Below are positions 17,261 through 25,895 of a DNA stretch of 64,000 bases, in pieces. Origin of the DNA: Neobacillus sp. DY30. GTDB lineage: Bacteria > Bacillota > Bacilli > Bacillales > Cytobacillaceae. How positions within the stretch are numbered: position 1 is the stretch's first letter; each line of letters starts with the position of its first letter. Under the pieces are notes generated by a model. That model was not told where the DNA came from, did not search any database, and saw nothing but the letters and a program-made list of their open reading frames with translations. The DNA lies in contig NZ_CP126093.1 in NCBI RefSeq assembly GCF_030123065.1, positions 4,346,001-4,410,000 on the forward strand. Direction: 5' to 3'. The position numbers and the translations under genes were made by a program.

Positions 17261-18745
17261 TTATTGTTCACCCGGCGGCTGGCGATATCGATTCCTAGGA
17301 TGTACAATGCTGGGACGAAATAGCGACCCGGGTACAGCACGGCGGAAAATGATTTGTAAAAATCCCTTTGGCTCAAAAGGAAGAAATGGCCAAAAATATG
17401 GTGTATTAAGTGCACGTGTAGTTACTAAATGAATAAACAGCAAGGTAGAGCCTATCACAAAGCCCGGTGTATGGAATATTGCAACAAGAATTACCAGTAT
17501 CATTCTGGCTATTTTATTTGCTACACTTAGTTCATAACTTGGTGTCGTAAATGAACCTATACCAGCAATTGCAACATACAGTATTACTTCTGGAACAAAT
17601 AATCCAACATCAACTGCAATTTGACCAATCAACACTGCAGCAATTAACCCCATTGCTGTGGAAAGAGGTGTAGGGGTATGTATTGCTGCAATTTTTAAAA
17701 ATTCCAGCCCAAAATCGGCTAATAAAATCTGTAGGACGATTGGAATATTGGTCTGCTCATTTGGTCCAATAAACGAAAGCCTCTCTGGCAGCAGGGATGG
17801 TTCTAACACAAATAACATCCATAATGGAAGTAAGAAAATTGATGTTAAAATACCTAAAAATCGAGACCAACGGACAAATGTCCCCATAACAGGTGCTTCA
17901 CGAAACTCCTCAGCATGTTGAACGTGATGGAAATAAGTGGTTGGTGCTATAATAACACTCGGAGAGGTGTCAACATATATAACCACATGTCCCTCTAAAA
18001 GATGTGCTGCGGCGACATCGGCACGTTCTGTATACCTAACCAATGGATAAGGATTTAATCCTTGTTTTAAAAGAAACTCTTCAATGGTTTTATCTGCCAT
18101 TGGGATTCCATCAATTTTTATAGCTTTAAGTTCTTTACGAATAATATTTATCAGGTCTGGATCAGCAATATCATTTATATAACCAATTGCTATATCTGTT
18201 TTTGAACGTTCTCCAACCTTTAGAATTTCAAAGCGCAGCCGTTCATCTCGGATTCTTCTTCTTGTTAACGCAGTATTTAACACAATGTTTTCGACAAACC
18301 CATCACGAGAACCTCTAACTACTTTTTCAGTGTCTGGCTCCATTGGTGTTCGGCCAGGATAACTCCTGACATCAACCGCAAGTCCTATACTTGATCCCTC
18401 AACCACGACAACTATTAACCCAGATAATACTTGAGTAACCATTTCGTCTAGGGTTTTAACCTGTTGAACAGACTGATTGACAAGCCTGTTTTCAACTATT
18501 TTAAAAAGGTCAGATGATACTTTTTCATGATCATTAATTTGAACAAGTTCTTCAACTGTTTCTATAATAAATCCAGTATCACATAAACCAGTTATCCAGT
18601 AGAAGTGTACGTCCTTTTTGAGAATTTTTAACTTACGAACACCAAAGTCAAAACTCACACCTAAACCGACTCGCTGTTTCATGTAATGTTCTATTTCTTG
18701 CAGTGACTCAGGAATCGGCCATGTTTGTTCGTTCTCTCTCGTCAC
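17261..18745 (-). CDS. spoVAF: Stage V sporulation protein AF (GerA-family membrane protein)
   Basis: Spore inner-membrane protein related to GerA-family germinant receptor A subunits, about 494 aa. There is a cytosolic N-terminal domain of roughly 290 residues, then about five membrane helices, with a PTP-containing loop (IAAIHTPTPLSTAMGLIAA). The start used is the second of two GTGs, with GGAG eight bases upstream; the first is nine bases further out. It overlaps the end of spoVAEa, indicating translational coupling. In Bacillus, SpoVAF helps speed germination through the receptors and the SpoVA DPA channel. Confidence 0.92.
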   Translation of the reverse strand: MTRENEQTWPIPESLQEIEHYMKQRVGLGVSFDFGVRKLKILKKDVHFYWITGLCDTGFIIETVEELVQINDHEKVSSDLFKIVENRLVNQSVQQVKTLDEMVTQVLSGLIVVVVEGSSIGLAVDVRSYPGRTPMEPDTEKVVRGSRDGFVENIVLNTALTRRRIRDERLRFEILKVGERSKTDIAIGYINDIADPDLINIIRKELKAIKIDGIPMADKTIEEFLLKQGLNPYPLVRYTERADVAAAHLLEGHVVIYVDTSPSVIIAPTTYFHHVQHAEEFREAPVMGTFVRWSRFLGILTSIFLLPLWMLFVLEPSLLPERLSFIGPNEQTNIPIVLQILLADFGLEFLKIAAIHTPTPLSTAMGLIAAVLIGQIAVDVGLFVPEVILYVAIAGIGSFTTPSYELSVANKIARMILVILVAIFHTPGFVIGSTLLFIHLVTTRALNTPYFWPFLPFEPKGFLQIIFRRAVPGSLFRPSIVHPRNRYRQPPGEQ

Positions 18746-19307
18746 GAAATCCACTCCTTTCTAGTATTAACTCTACCGCTTTTTTCGTAATAGGCGCTCC
18801 GCGTTCATAGTGATCGCGCCGTGCCATTTTCCCTACATCTCCGATTCCCACAATAATGGGAACATCTAGTTCATCAAGGCAATACACCGTATCTCCATTT
18901 AATCTTCCAATCTCCAGCTCTGGTATGCCGTGTTTATCTACGCCATAGGGCGTTAATTCACCATCCCGGTCGATACTTACATCGATTCTTGTCCACTCTG
19001 CCTGATGGGTTTTAGCAGCAACAGCAATAATACCTAGTACTTCAATATCATTATGGGTGGCGACATACTTTAATGCCCGTTCGCCTGCACCTTCACCTAC
19101 AAGTCCACTATCATCAAACATTACTAATACCGGGTCATTAGCAGCCTTTTTAATTAGTTTTACTAGCTCCTCCCCTGTTAGAGCAGAAGGATTTCCATGA
19201 GACTGCGTAATGCAACGCCCTCCCACTTCATGAGCGACACGTTCTATAGCCCTCTTCGCATACTCATCACCATCAGTAATTAATATAACCCGCCTTCGTA
19301 TACTCAT
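18708..19307 (-). CDS. spoVAEA: Stage V sporulation protein AEa
   Basis: Soluble 199-aa protein of the spoVA operon, usually named SpoVAEa. Family-typical segments are RVILITDGDEYAKRAIE near the start, ALTGEELVKLIKKA, MFDDSGLVGEGAGERAL and VGIGDVGKMARRDH. It has no membrane helix and is reported to localise to the spore. It follows spoVAB by 51 bp and overlaps spoVAF. The canonical spoVAC, spoVAD and spoVAEb genes that normally precede it are absent here. Confidence 0.92.
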   Translation of the reverse strand: MSIRRRVILITDGDEYAKRAIERVAHEVGGRCITQSHGNPSALTGEELVKLIKKAANDPVLVMFDDSGLVGEGAGERALKYVATHNDIEVLGIIAVAAKTHQAEWTRIDVSIDRDGELTPYGVDKHGIPELEIGRLNGDTVYCLDELDVPIIVGIGDVGKMARRDHYERGAPITKKAVELILERSGFRDERERTNMADS

Positions 19308-19358
19308 ACTGTATGTCCTTTCTAGTTAGAAATGTTAAAGAAGCTAGACAGGCTTAGA

Positions 19359-19781
19359 TTAATGATGAACAAAATAGACCCATTGAAAAATTGACCCAAC
19401 AATTTTTCCTAAAACAATTGCCATAATTAGAATAATAATTTTTCCATCAATCCCCAGTCTCTTCGCAAGAACTGGGAATACATTTAATGCCTCTGTAAGT
19501 CCTGCAGCTAACATCCCAACAAAGACTCCTCCGGTCAATCCGAGAGGCGCCATAAAATATGGAGTAATTCCTAACACTGGGTCTCTTAGACTTCCTGCTA
19601 TCCCTGTTAATGCTCCTAAAACAACAGCCCATTCGTAATGCCGAATCATTTTCATTGTCTTTGTTAGCTGTGTTAGTCTTGGTATAATACCAAGCACTGT
19701 TAAAAAAGCTACAAAACCAGAACCAACTGCTAATCCACCTGCAAGTCCGATAAACATCACGACAATAACTTTAATCGTCAT
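19359..19781 (-). CDS. spoVAB: Stage V sporulation protein AB
   Basis: 140-aa membrane protein with four to five predicted helices. Typical segments are GLAGGLAVGSGFVAFLTVLGIIPRL and GLTGGVFVGMLAAGLTEALNVFPVL. It belongs to the spore inner-membrane SpoVA group involved in dipicolinic acid movement and spore maturation. It overlaps the end of spoVAA by 11 bp. Its own ribosome-binding site is weak, so it probably depends on translational coupling. Confidence 0.92.
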   Translation of the reverse strand: MTIKVIVVMFIGLAGGLAVGSGFVAFLTVLGIIPRLTQLTKTMKMIRHYEWAVVLGALTGIAGSLRDPVLGITPYFMAPLGLTGGVFVGMLAAGLTEALNVFPVLAKRLGIDGKIIILIMAIVLGKIVGSIFQWVYFVHH

Positions 19782-20391
19782 TCGTTCGCTTCATACTTTC
19801 TTTATTTTCATGAATGATGACATAGTTATCTAGGTCCATTTGATAGTTAAACATCTCGACTTCCAGGGGACTTGGTTCTTCGTTGATCCTTTTTTGAAAT
19901 ACATGATTAAAGAATAAAATCATGCCAAGACCTAAGCCAATGGAATAGGGAATTTGAAATATCCACGGCTTGGAATCTTCCACGCCTGTTATGATTTTGT
20001 ATAACTTTTCTTGAACACTCCGCATACTGACATCGTCATGAAAGTTCATAATGGCCATCGCAGAACCAAAAAATAATAAAAACCAAATTAAGATAAAGAA
20101 AGGTAAAGACATTTGTTTTTTCTTTATTATGACTTCTACGATTGTTTGGGCTGGTCCAATGGTTTGGACATCTGCATTTTCGATTACGGTTGAAATCAAT
20201 CTAATAACTGTCATAACATCAATGATGACAATATTTCTGTCGTTAACAGATATTTGATGGACTATTAGTTTTTTTAATTTAGGGATTATGATTTCTGGAG
20301 CAATGATCTGGGCGATATCTTCTAAAAAGATACTCTCTTCCGGTTTGGCCAGAACACGATTCCGCATGCGGATGTAGATTGTTTTTTCCAA
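19771..20391 (-). CDS. spoVAA: Stage V sporulation protein AA
   Basis: 206-aa spore inner-membrane protein with a cytosolic N-terminal domain and two C-terminal helices. The segment FFGSAMAIMNFHDDVSMRSV and the end KRINEEPSPLEVEMFNYQMDLD match the family. The start is assigned to a TTG with GGGGAG eight bases upstream, giving the family-standard N-terminus (M)EKTIYIRMRNRV; a longer frame opens 18 bases earlier. First gene of the four-gene spoVA operon. A sigma-G promoter is expected but I could not place one with confidence. Confidence 0.92.
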   Translation of the reverse strand: MEKTIYIRMRNRVLAKPEESIFLEDIAQIIAPEIIIPKLKKLIVHQISVNDRNIVIIDVMTVIRLISTVIENADVQTIGPAQTIVEVIIKKKQMSLPFFILIWFLLFFGSAMAIMNFHDDVSMRSVQEKLYKIITGVEDSKPWIFQIPYSIGLGLGMILFFNHVFQKRINEEPSPLEVEMFNYQMDLDNYVIIHENKESMKRTNDD

Positions 20392-20484
20392 AACATTCAC
20401 TCCCCACACATTGATTTCCTTGTATACCTAGTATGAGCAAAAAATCTATCTTTACTAAAAAAAGAACAGAAATGCCTAAATTGG

Positions 20485-20688
20485 CGGGCTGATTGCTCCG
20501 ATAATTGGGGGAGTCTTAATTTAGCGGCACTATCTCGGGTTGATTGTTACGGTAATTTGAGGAGTCTTAATTTAGCGGCACTATCCCGGGCTGATTGTTA
20601 CGATAATTTAGGGAGTCTTAATTTAGTGGCACTATCCCGGGCTGATTGCGTCGATAATTTGGAGAGACCAGGTTTATCGGCACTATCC
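20485..20688. repeat. Four-copy 51-bp tandem repeat
   Basis: Four head-to-tail units start at 20485, 20536, 20587 and 20638, each exactly 51 bp. Shared elements are CGGG(C/T)TGATTG at the start, TTAATTTAG(C/T)GGCAC in the middle and ACTATCC at the end. Units 2 and 3 are closest; unit 4 has diverged in its second half. On the minus strand the units read in one frame as near-identical 17-residue blocks, but TAA stops occur in two of them, so the array is not translated as is. It fills most of the 341-bp gap between sigF and spoVAA. Confidence 0.9.
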
Positions 20689-20712
20689 ATTCCATTTTTA
20701 GCTGAACACAAC

Positions 20713-20753
20713 AAAAAAGACCGAATGAATCATTAGAGATCCATTCGGTCTTT
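20713..20753 (-). terminator. Intrinsic terminator of the spoIIA operon
   Basis: 12-bp stem AAAGACCGAATG/CATTCGGTCTTT that overlaps the last codons of sigF, followed on the minus strand by TTTTTTGTTG. Confidence 0.85.
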
Positions 20754-21491
20754 CATTTGTTGTAAGATCTTTTTTTCAAGCCGGGAAACTTGAACCTGAG
20801 ATATTCCCAGCCTCACAGCTACTTCCGATTGAGTCTGATCCTTATAATATCGTAAATAAACAATGAGTCGTTCACGTTCATCCAATTCCCGGATTGCTTC
20901 CTTTAAGGCGATTTTATCGAACCATTTACCTTCATTTCCGTCATCTATTTGATCTAATAACGTAATAGGATCGCCATCATTTTCATACACTGTTTCATGA
21001 ATGGAAGATGGTGTCCGACTTGCTTCCTGGGCGAGAATAACATCCTCCGGCGACAGCTGAAGATGCTCTGAAATTTCGTTAACAGTTGGAATTCTTCCAT
21101 ATATTTTCGATAATTCATCCTTCGCCTTGCGAATTCGATTTCCCATTTCCTTTAAAGAACGGCTAACTTTTACCGTTCCATCATCACGAATAAACCTCTG
21201 GATTTCACCAATAATCATTGGAACCGCATAGGTAGAAAATTTCACATCATAGGAAAGATCAAATTTATCCACTGATTTCAGCAAACCGATACATCCGATT
21301 TGGAAAAGATCATCCGGATCATATCCCCTATTTAGAAACCGCTGGACAACGGACCAAACGAGACGCATATTTTTTTCAGCAATTAGGTCTCTTGCTGCTT
21401 GGTCTCCGTCTTGGCTTTTTTTAATCAAATCCTTCACTTCATGGTCCTTTAAATACGTTTGCGCTTTATCTTTTTTGACCTCCACATCCAT
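20733..21491 (-). CDS. sigF: RNA polymerase sigma-F factor (forespore)
   Basis: First forespore-specific sigma factor, 252 aa. The conserved region 2 segment is AEKNMRLVWSVVQRFLNRGYDPDDLFQIGCIGLLKSVDKF with the promoter-melting part FSTYAVPMIIGEIQRFIRDD. Region 3 contains RSLKEMGNRIRKAKDEL, and region 4 ends with GISQVQVSRLEKKIL. The ATG with AAGGAG eight bases upstream is used; a TTG two codons earlier is less well placed. It is held inactive by SpoIIAB and lies 12 bases after spoIIAB. Confidence 0.97.
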   Translation of the reverse strand: MDVEVKKDKAQTYLKDHEVKDLIKKSQDGDQAARDLIAEKNMRLVWSVVQRFLNRGYDPDDLFQIGCIGLLKSVDKFDLSYDVKFSTYAVPMIIGEIQRFIRDDGTVKVSRSLKEMGNRIRKAKDELSKIYGRIPTVNEISEHLQLSPEDVILAQEASRTPSSIHETVYENDGDPITLLDQIDDGNEGKWFDKIALKEAIRELDERERLIVYLRYYKDQTQSEVAVRLGISQVQVSRLEKKILQQMKDRMDL

Positions 21492-21503
21492 TGGCAAGTC
21501 TCC

Positions 21504-21944
21504 TTAATTGCATAGCATTTTGCTTGTGTGTAAATGCTTTTTTAGTCTTACTTCGGTTCCTTTACCTGGTTGTGTGAGAACCTCAACCTCATCCATGAAA
21601 TTTTCCATGATAGTGAATCCCATACCAGACCTTTCTAGATCTGGTTTCGTTGTAAATAATGGCTGTCGAGCTTCTTCCACATCTACAATTCCTAATCCGA
21701 CATCTTTAATCGAAATATCAACTAAATTATCTTCAATCGTCACCTGGATATATACAATTCCTTCTGGGTCATTTTCATACCCATGAATTATGGAGTTGGT
21801 AACTGCTTCTGATACTACTGTTTTAATTTCAGTAAGTTCATCCATTGTTGGGTCAAGCTGTGCAATAAAAGCAGCCACAGTGACACGTGCAAATGATTCA
21901 TTTTGACTTAAAGCACTGAATTGAAGATTCATCTGATTCTTCAT
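21504..21944 (-). CDS. spoIIAB: Anti-sigma-F factor and kinase SpoIIAB
   Basis: GHKL-fold serine kinase and anti-sigma factor that binds SigF and phosphorylates SpoIIAA. At 146 aa it has the B. subtilis length when started at MKNQMNLQFSALSQ. The N box is EAVTNSIIHGYE, the G1 box IKDVGLGIVD, and the lid region TTKPDLERSGMGFTIMENFMD. GGGGGTGG lies upstream of this ATG, whereas a longer frame begins inside spoIIAA. The stop of spoIIAA and this start are adjacent, giving tight coupling. Confidence 0.96.
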   Translation of the reverse strand: MKNQMNLQFSALSQNESFARVTVAAFIAQLDPTMDELTEIKTVVSEAVTNSIIHGYENDPEGIVYIQVTIEDNLVDISIKDVGLGIVDVEEARQPLFTTKPDLERSGMGFTIMENFMDEVEVLTQPGKGTEVRLKKHLHTSKMLCN

Positions 21945-21945
21945 C

Positions 21946-22296
21946 TCAGGCCACCCCCAATCTTTGCAATGCAAACTCTTCAGTCGGTTCTAGCTTGATG
22001 ATTTTAAACATCCCCGACATATCGAATAATCGTTGTATTGCTGGGGAAATTGCACAAACGACCATTTCACCATGCACTTGCTTTATTTGCTTGTACCGCC
22101 CTAATATGACTCCTAATCCAGAACTATCCATAAAAGAAAGCTGTTCCAAATTTAAAACTATATGACGAATATCATTCTTCTCTATTGCATTTGCTGCCTG
22201 TTCTCGTAATTCGTCCGCTGTATGATGATCTAGTTCACCACTTAATCGCAGCAATAAAACATCATGTTTTATTTCCATTTCAATGTTAAGACTCAC
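21946..22296 (-). CDS. spoIIAA: Anti-anti-sigma factor SpoIIAA
   Basis: STAS-domain protein that, when unphosphorylated, releases SigF from SpoIIAB. 116 aa, with the phosphorylated serine at S58 in FMDSSGLGVILGRY. Dephosphorylation by SpoIIE in the forespore starts SigF activity. First gene of the spoIIA operon, with a sigma-H-like promoter just upstream. Confidence 0.96.
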   Translation of the reverse strand: MSLNIEMEIKHDVLLLRLSGELDHHTADELREQAANAIEKNDIRHIVLNLEQLSFMDSSGLGVILGRYKQIKQVHGEMVVCAISPAIQRLFDMSGMFKIIKLEPTEEFALQRLGVA

Positions 22297-22329
22297 TATT
22301 CCTAGCCTCCTTCATCTGGTATAGTGAGT

Positions 22330-22359
22330 CAATTCGTTATTTAAAGTGTAATCTCCTTC
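22330..22359 (-). promoter_or_regulatory. Probable sigma-H promoter of spoIIA
   Basis: On the minus strand GAAGGAGAT (-35) is followed after 12 bases by AACGAATTG (-10), fitting the sigma-H pattern RNAGGAWWW / RNNGAATWW with one deviation in the -35. It ends about 34 bases before the spoIIAA start, and spoIIA is a known sigma-H target in Bacillus. Confidence 0.6.
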
Positions 22360-22429
22360 TCTCAAGACAAAACTAGTTGATATTTGCTAAAAAAAGTAGG
22401 TATTCGACACGAAAAGCGGAAGCAGAATG

Positions 22430-23605
22430 CTACTTTCCTGCTTTTGTAAACATTCCGAATGAACGTTTATATAGCGTCCACCAGGTTGCTTCTTTAACGT
22501 CGTTTTTTGCAACTAATTCACTTTCAAGGATTACTTTGCTTTCTTTTACAAGCTGGATGGTTCCAACCTTATCGCCTTTTTTTATAGGGGCATTAAGGTT
22601 TTTATCAAGTTTCACTTTACGTGTTACATCTTCAGTCTTTTCGCCCTTTTTTGTTAGTAAAGATAGTGGTTCACTTGTTACGGCTTCAACCTTTTTGTCT
22701 TTCCCTTTATTGACATGGGCATTGCCAATTACTTGGTTTCGCTTGAACATTGGGTGTGTTTGATACTGGGCGAACGCATAATTAAGCATCTTTGTAACTT
22801 GAGCGTTTCTCTCCTTAGAGGTCGGCGCACCAAAGACTACAGCGATGACACGCATACCATCCTTTTGAGCGGTTGCTGTCAGACAGTATTTTGCTTCAGC
22901 AGTAAAGCCAGTTTTTAATCCATCTACTCCTGGGTAAAAACGAACTAGTTTATTGGTATTAACCAGCCAGAACTTTTTATCTGTATTTTCACGGAGATAT
23001 GCTTCGTAAGTTCCCGTAAACTTTGTAATGTCCTCATATTTTAATAATTCCTTGGCCATAATCGCCATATCATGTGCGGAACTATAATGACCGCTTCCTG
23101 GAAGACCTGTAGTATTTTTAAAAATTGTATTTTTTAATCCAAGTTCTTTTACTTTGTTATTCATCATGTCAACAAAGGCTTCTTCAGAACCGGCAATTTT
23201 TTCTGCCATAGCCACGGAAGCGTCATTCCCTGAACCAATCGCTATGCCTTGGAGCATTTGTTTTACAGTCATTTCTTCTCCTGGTTCAAGGAAAATTTGC
23301 GAACCTCCCATTGAAGCAGCATACTCACTGGTTCGAACACTTTCATCCCATTTGAGTTTTCCTTGGTCAATTGCTTCCATAATAAGCAGCATAGTCATAA
23401 TCTTTGTCATACTCGCAGGTGGAAGCTCTTCATTACTATTTTTCTCATAAAGAATCTGTCCTGTGTCACGCTCAATCAAAATCGCGGATCTTACATTTTC
23501 TGTAATATCAGTACTCTGTTTTTCTTCTGCAGATACTGGCGCTATCCATACACTTGCTAATAATAAAGCTATTACCAGTAAAGAGATATATCGTTTCATT
23601 CGCAT
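22430..23605 (-). CDS. dacF: D-alanyl-D-alanine carboxypeptidase DacF
   Basis: Forespore-expressed low-molecular-weight penicillin-binding protein that, with DacB, sets cortex cross-linking. 391 aa, with a signal peptide at 1-26 (cut after VSA), SxxK motif S65-K68 in PPASMTK, SGN in AIGSGNDASVA and KTG in DGLKTGFT. The C-terminus WWTLYKRSFGMFTKAG is an amphipathic membrane anchor. It lies directly upstream of spoIIAA on the same strand, so readthrough from its forespore promoter into spoIIA is likely, as known in B. subtilis. Confidence 0.95.
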   Translation of the reverse strand: MRMKRYISLLVIALLLASVWIAPVSAEEKQSTDITENVRSAILIERDTGQILYEKNSNEELPPASMTKIMTMLLIMEAIDQGKLKWDESVRTSEYAASMGGSQIFLEPGEEMTVKQMLQGIAIGSGNDASVAMAEKIAGSEEAFVDMMNNKVKELGLKNTIFKNTTGLPGSGHYSSAHDMAIMAKELLKYEDITKFTGTYEAYLRENTDKKFWLVNTNKLVRFYPGVDGLKTGFTAEAKYCLTATAQKDGMRVIAVVFGAPTSKERNAQVTKMLNYAFAQYQTHPMFKRNQVIGNAHVNKGKDKKVEAVTSEPLSLLTKKGEKTEDVTRKVKLDKNLNAPIKKGDKVGTIQLVKESKVILESELVAKNDVKEATWWTLYKRSFGMFTKAGK

Positions 23606-23680
23606 AACCCTCCATTCTTTATATAGATTCCATTTTTACCAAAACCAACAACTTTATACAGTATTTTCCTGTTAGCAAAA

Positions 23681-23708
23681 TAAAAAAGTCCAGGAATTTT
23701 TCCTGGAC
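23681..23708 (-). terminator. Intrinsic terminator after pdp
   Basis: Perfect 9-bp stem GTCCAGGAA/TTCCTGGAC with a 3-base loop, followed on the minus strand by TTTTTTATTTT. Confidence 0.85.
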
Positions 23709-23723
23709 CATGACTTCTAAGTT

Positions 23724-25028
23724 CTATTCTGTTATTTCTCCGTGAATGAGGATAGGTGCCTCGACTTTTTCAGGAGTTAGAATAATATTTTCATAAAGCT
23801 TTTCTTTTACTTCGTTAACATCTTCAAAATTGCTATAAATTGTTACTAATGATTCACCTTTTTTCACTTGGTCGCCGATTTTCTTTCTTAACACAAGCCC
23901 TACAGCTAAATCAATCACAGACTCCTTCGTCGCTCTTCCTGCTCCTAAAATCATGGCAGCGGTTCCTACTTCATCCGCAACAATTTCAGAAACATACCCA
24001 TCTTCTTTCGCTTCTAGCTCAAAAGTAAATTGAGCCTGCGGCAACTTAGAAGGATCGTCCACGATCGATGCATCTCCGCCTTGTGAGCTCAGGAAGACCT
24101 TAAACTTTTCAAGCGCCGAACCATCTTTAATGACATTTTCAAGCATCGAACGTGCTTCGGCTAATGAACTAGCCTTTTCTGCTAAATAAACCATGTGACT
24201 ACCGAGTGTTAAACACAACTCTGTTAAGTCATCTGGACCTTCACCTTTTAAAGTATCAATCGCTTCCTTTACTTCCAGCGCATTTCCAATTGCATACCCA
24301 AGCGGCTGACTCATATCCGATATAACGGCCATGGTTCGTCTTCCAACATTGTTTCCGATACTTACCATTGCTTTAGCCAGTTCTTTCGAGTCATCAAGGG
24401 TTTTCATGAATGCACCTGCACCCGTTTTTACATCTAGAACAATTGCATCAGCACCAGCAGCTATTTTTTTACTCATGATTGAGCCAGCAATCAGCGGAAT
24501 ACTATTAACCGTTGCTGTTACATCTCTTAAGGCATATAGCTTTTTATCAGCAGGAGTTAAATTACCACTTTGTCCAATGACAGCAATCTTGTTTTTGTTT
24601 ACCAGTTCGATAAATTCTTCGTTCTCGATTTCAACATGAAATCCTTTTACAGCCTCTAATTTATCAATGGTTCCGCCGGTATGACCTAAACCGCGCCCCG
24701 ACATTTTAGCTACAGGAACACCCAATGCGGCAACTAACGGACCAAGAACCAGCGTTGTTGTATCTCCTACACCGCCAGTCGAATGCTTATCAACTTTGAT
24801 TCCTTCGATTTGTGATAAATCGATTTGATCGCCTGATTCAACCATAGCCATTGTCAAATCTGCTCTTTCTTTTTCTGTCATCCCTTGGAAAAAGATTGCC
24901 ATCGTTAGGGCACTAACCTGATAATCTGGGATGGAACCATCGGTATATCCATTGATAATAAACTTTATTTCTTCAGTAGTCAGTTCTTGCCCATCTCTTT
25001 TTGTCTCAATTAAGTCAACCATTCTCAT
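23724..25028 (-). CDS. pdp: Pyrimidine-nucleoside phosphorylase
   Basis: Phosphorolysis of uridine and thymidine to the base and (deoxy)ribose-1-phosphate. 434 aa, with the phosphate-binding segment KVDKHSTGGVGDTTTLVLGP (starting near residue 79), SGRGLGHTGGTIDKLEA and TADKKLYALRDVTATV-like core. The ATG at 25028 with GGTGAT four bases upstream gives the family N-terminus MRMVDLIETK. With punA and drm upstream it forms a drm-punA-pdp salvage operon; the small gaps (13 and 32 bp) support this. Confidence 0.96.
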   Translation of the reverse strand: MRMVDLIETKRDGQELTTEEIKFIINGYTDGSIPDYQVSALTMAIFFQGMTEKERADLTMAMVESGDQIDLSQIEGIKVDKHSTGGVGDTTTLVLGPLVAALGVPVAKMSGRGLGHTGGTIDKLEAVKGFHVEIENEEFIELVNKNKIAVIGQSGNLTPADKKLYALRDVTATVNSIPLIAGSIMSKKIAAGADAIVLDVKTGAGAFMKTLDDSKELAKAMVSIGNNVGRRTMAVISDMSQPLGYAIGNALEVKEAIDTLKGEGPDDLTELCLTLGSHMVYLAEKASSLAEARSMLENVIKDGSALEKFKVFLSSQGGDASIVDDPSKLPQAQFTFELEAKEDGYVSEIVADEVGTAAMILGAGRATKESVIDLAVGLVLRKKIGDQVKKGESLVTIYSNFEDVNEVKEKLYENIILTPEKVEAPILIHGEITE

Positions 25029-25060
25029 TTTTATCACCACATTTTTAAATTATGTTCAGA

Positions 25061-25882
25061 TTATTTCGCTATGCTTTTTACAATCTCTTTTATATATAAT
25101 AGAAAATTTGCTTTTACTCTTTCAGTTGTTTCTATTACTTCATCATGTGTTAATGGCTGATCAAGTATTCCTGTTGCCATATTGGAAATACATGAAATAC
25201 CTAATACCTTCATCCCGCTATGACGTGCAACAATAACTTCAGGAACCGTAGACATACCAACAGCATCACCGCCTAGTGTACGTACCATTCTTACTTCAGC
25301 AGGCGTTTCATATACAGGTCCAGGATTTCCAAAATAAACGCCTTCTTTTACATTTAGGTTTATCTGCGAGGCAATTTCTTTCGCAATAGTACGAAGTTCC
25401 TTTGAATAGGCTTCTGACATATCAGGGAAGCGAGCTCCAAGTTTAGAATCATTCGGACCAATTAATGGATTAGTGCCCATAAAATTAATATGGTCAGTAA
25501 TAATCATTAAATCCCCAGCTTCAAAACTTTCATTAACTCCACCTGCTGCATTCGTGACAATAAGCATTCCCACACCTAGTTCCTTCATAACACGGACAGG
25601 GAATGTTACCTTATCCATACCGTATCCTTCATAGAAATGGAAACGACCTTGCATTGCTACTACTTCTACTCCATTTAAAACACCAAAAACGAGTTGTCCC
25701 GCATGACCTTCAACGGTTGAAATCGGGAAATCAGGTATTTCGTTATATGGAATTTTTACAGGGTTCTCAATTTCATCTGCTAATACTCCAAGTCCGGAAC
25801 CTAAGATAAGACCGACCTTTGGTGTTGTCGAGTACTTTTCCTTTAAAAAGCCAGCCGCATTTTGGATTTTTTCAATATTCAT
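25061..25882 (-). CDS. punA: Purine-nucleoside phosphorylase
   Basis: Trimeric type PNP (about 273 aa) that splits guanosine and inosine with phosphate. Motifs seen: GLILGSGLGVLADEI, TVEGHAGQLVFG, the phosphate-binding MQGRFHFYEGYGMDKVTFPVR region, LIVTNAAGGVNESFEAGDLM, and AVGMSTVPEVIVARHSGMKVLG. The catalytic Asn is in the C-terminal CISNMATG. In the drm-punA-pdp cluster. Confidence 0.95.
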   Translation of the reverse strand: MNIEKIQNAAGFLKEKYSTTPKVGLILGSGLGVLADEIENPVKIPYNEIPDFPISTVEGHAGQLVFGVLNGVEVVAMQGRFHFYEGYGMDKVTFPVRVMKELGVGMLIVTNAAGGVNESFEAGDLMIITDHINFMGTNPLIGPNDSKLGARFPDMSEAYSKELRTIAKEIASQINLNVKEGVYFGNPGPVYETPAEVRMVRTLGGDAVGMSTVPEVIVARHSGMKVLGISCISNMATGILDQPLTHDEVIETTERVKANFLLYIKEIVKSIAK

Positions 25883-25895
25883 TTTTTCTCCCCCT

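Noticed and set aside
20485..20688. Regular repeats considered as a CRISPR array
   Set aside because: Units are contiguous with no unique spacers, and no cas genes are nearby.
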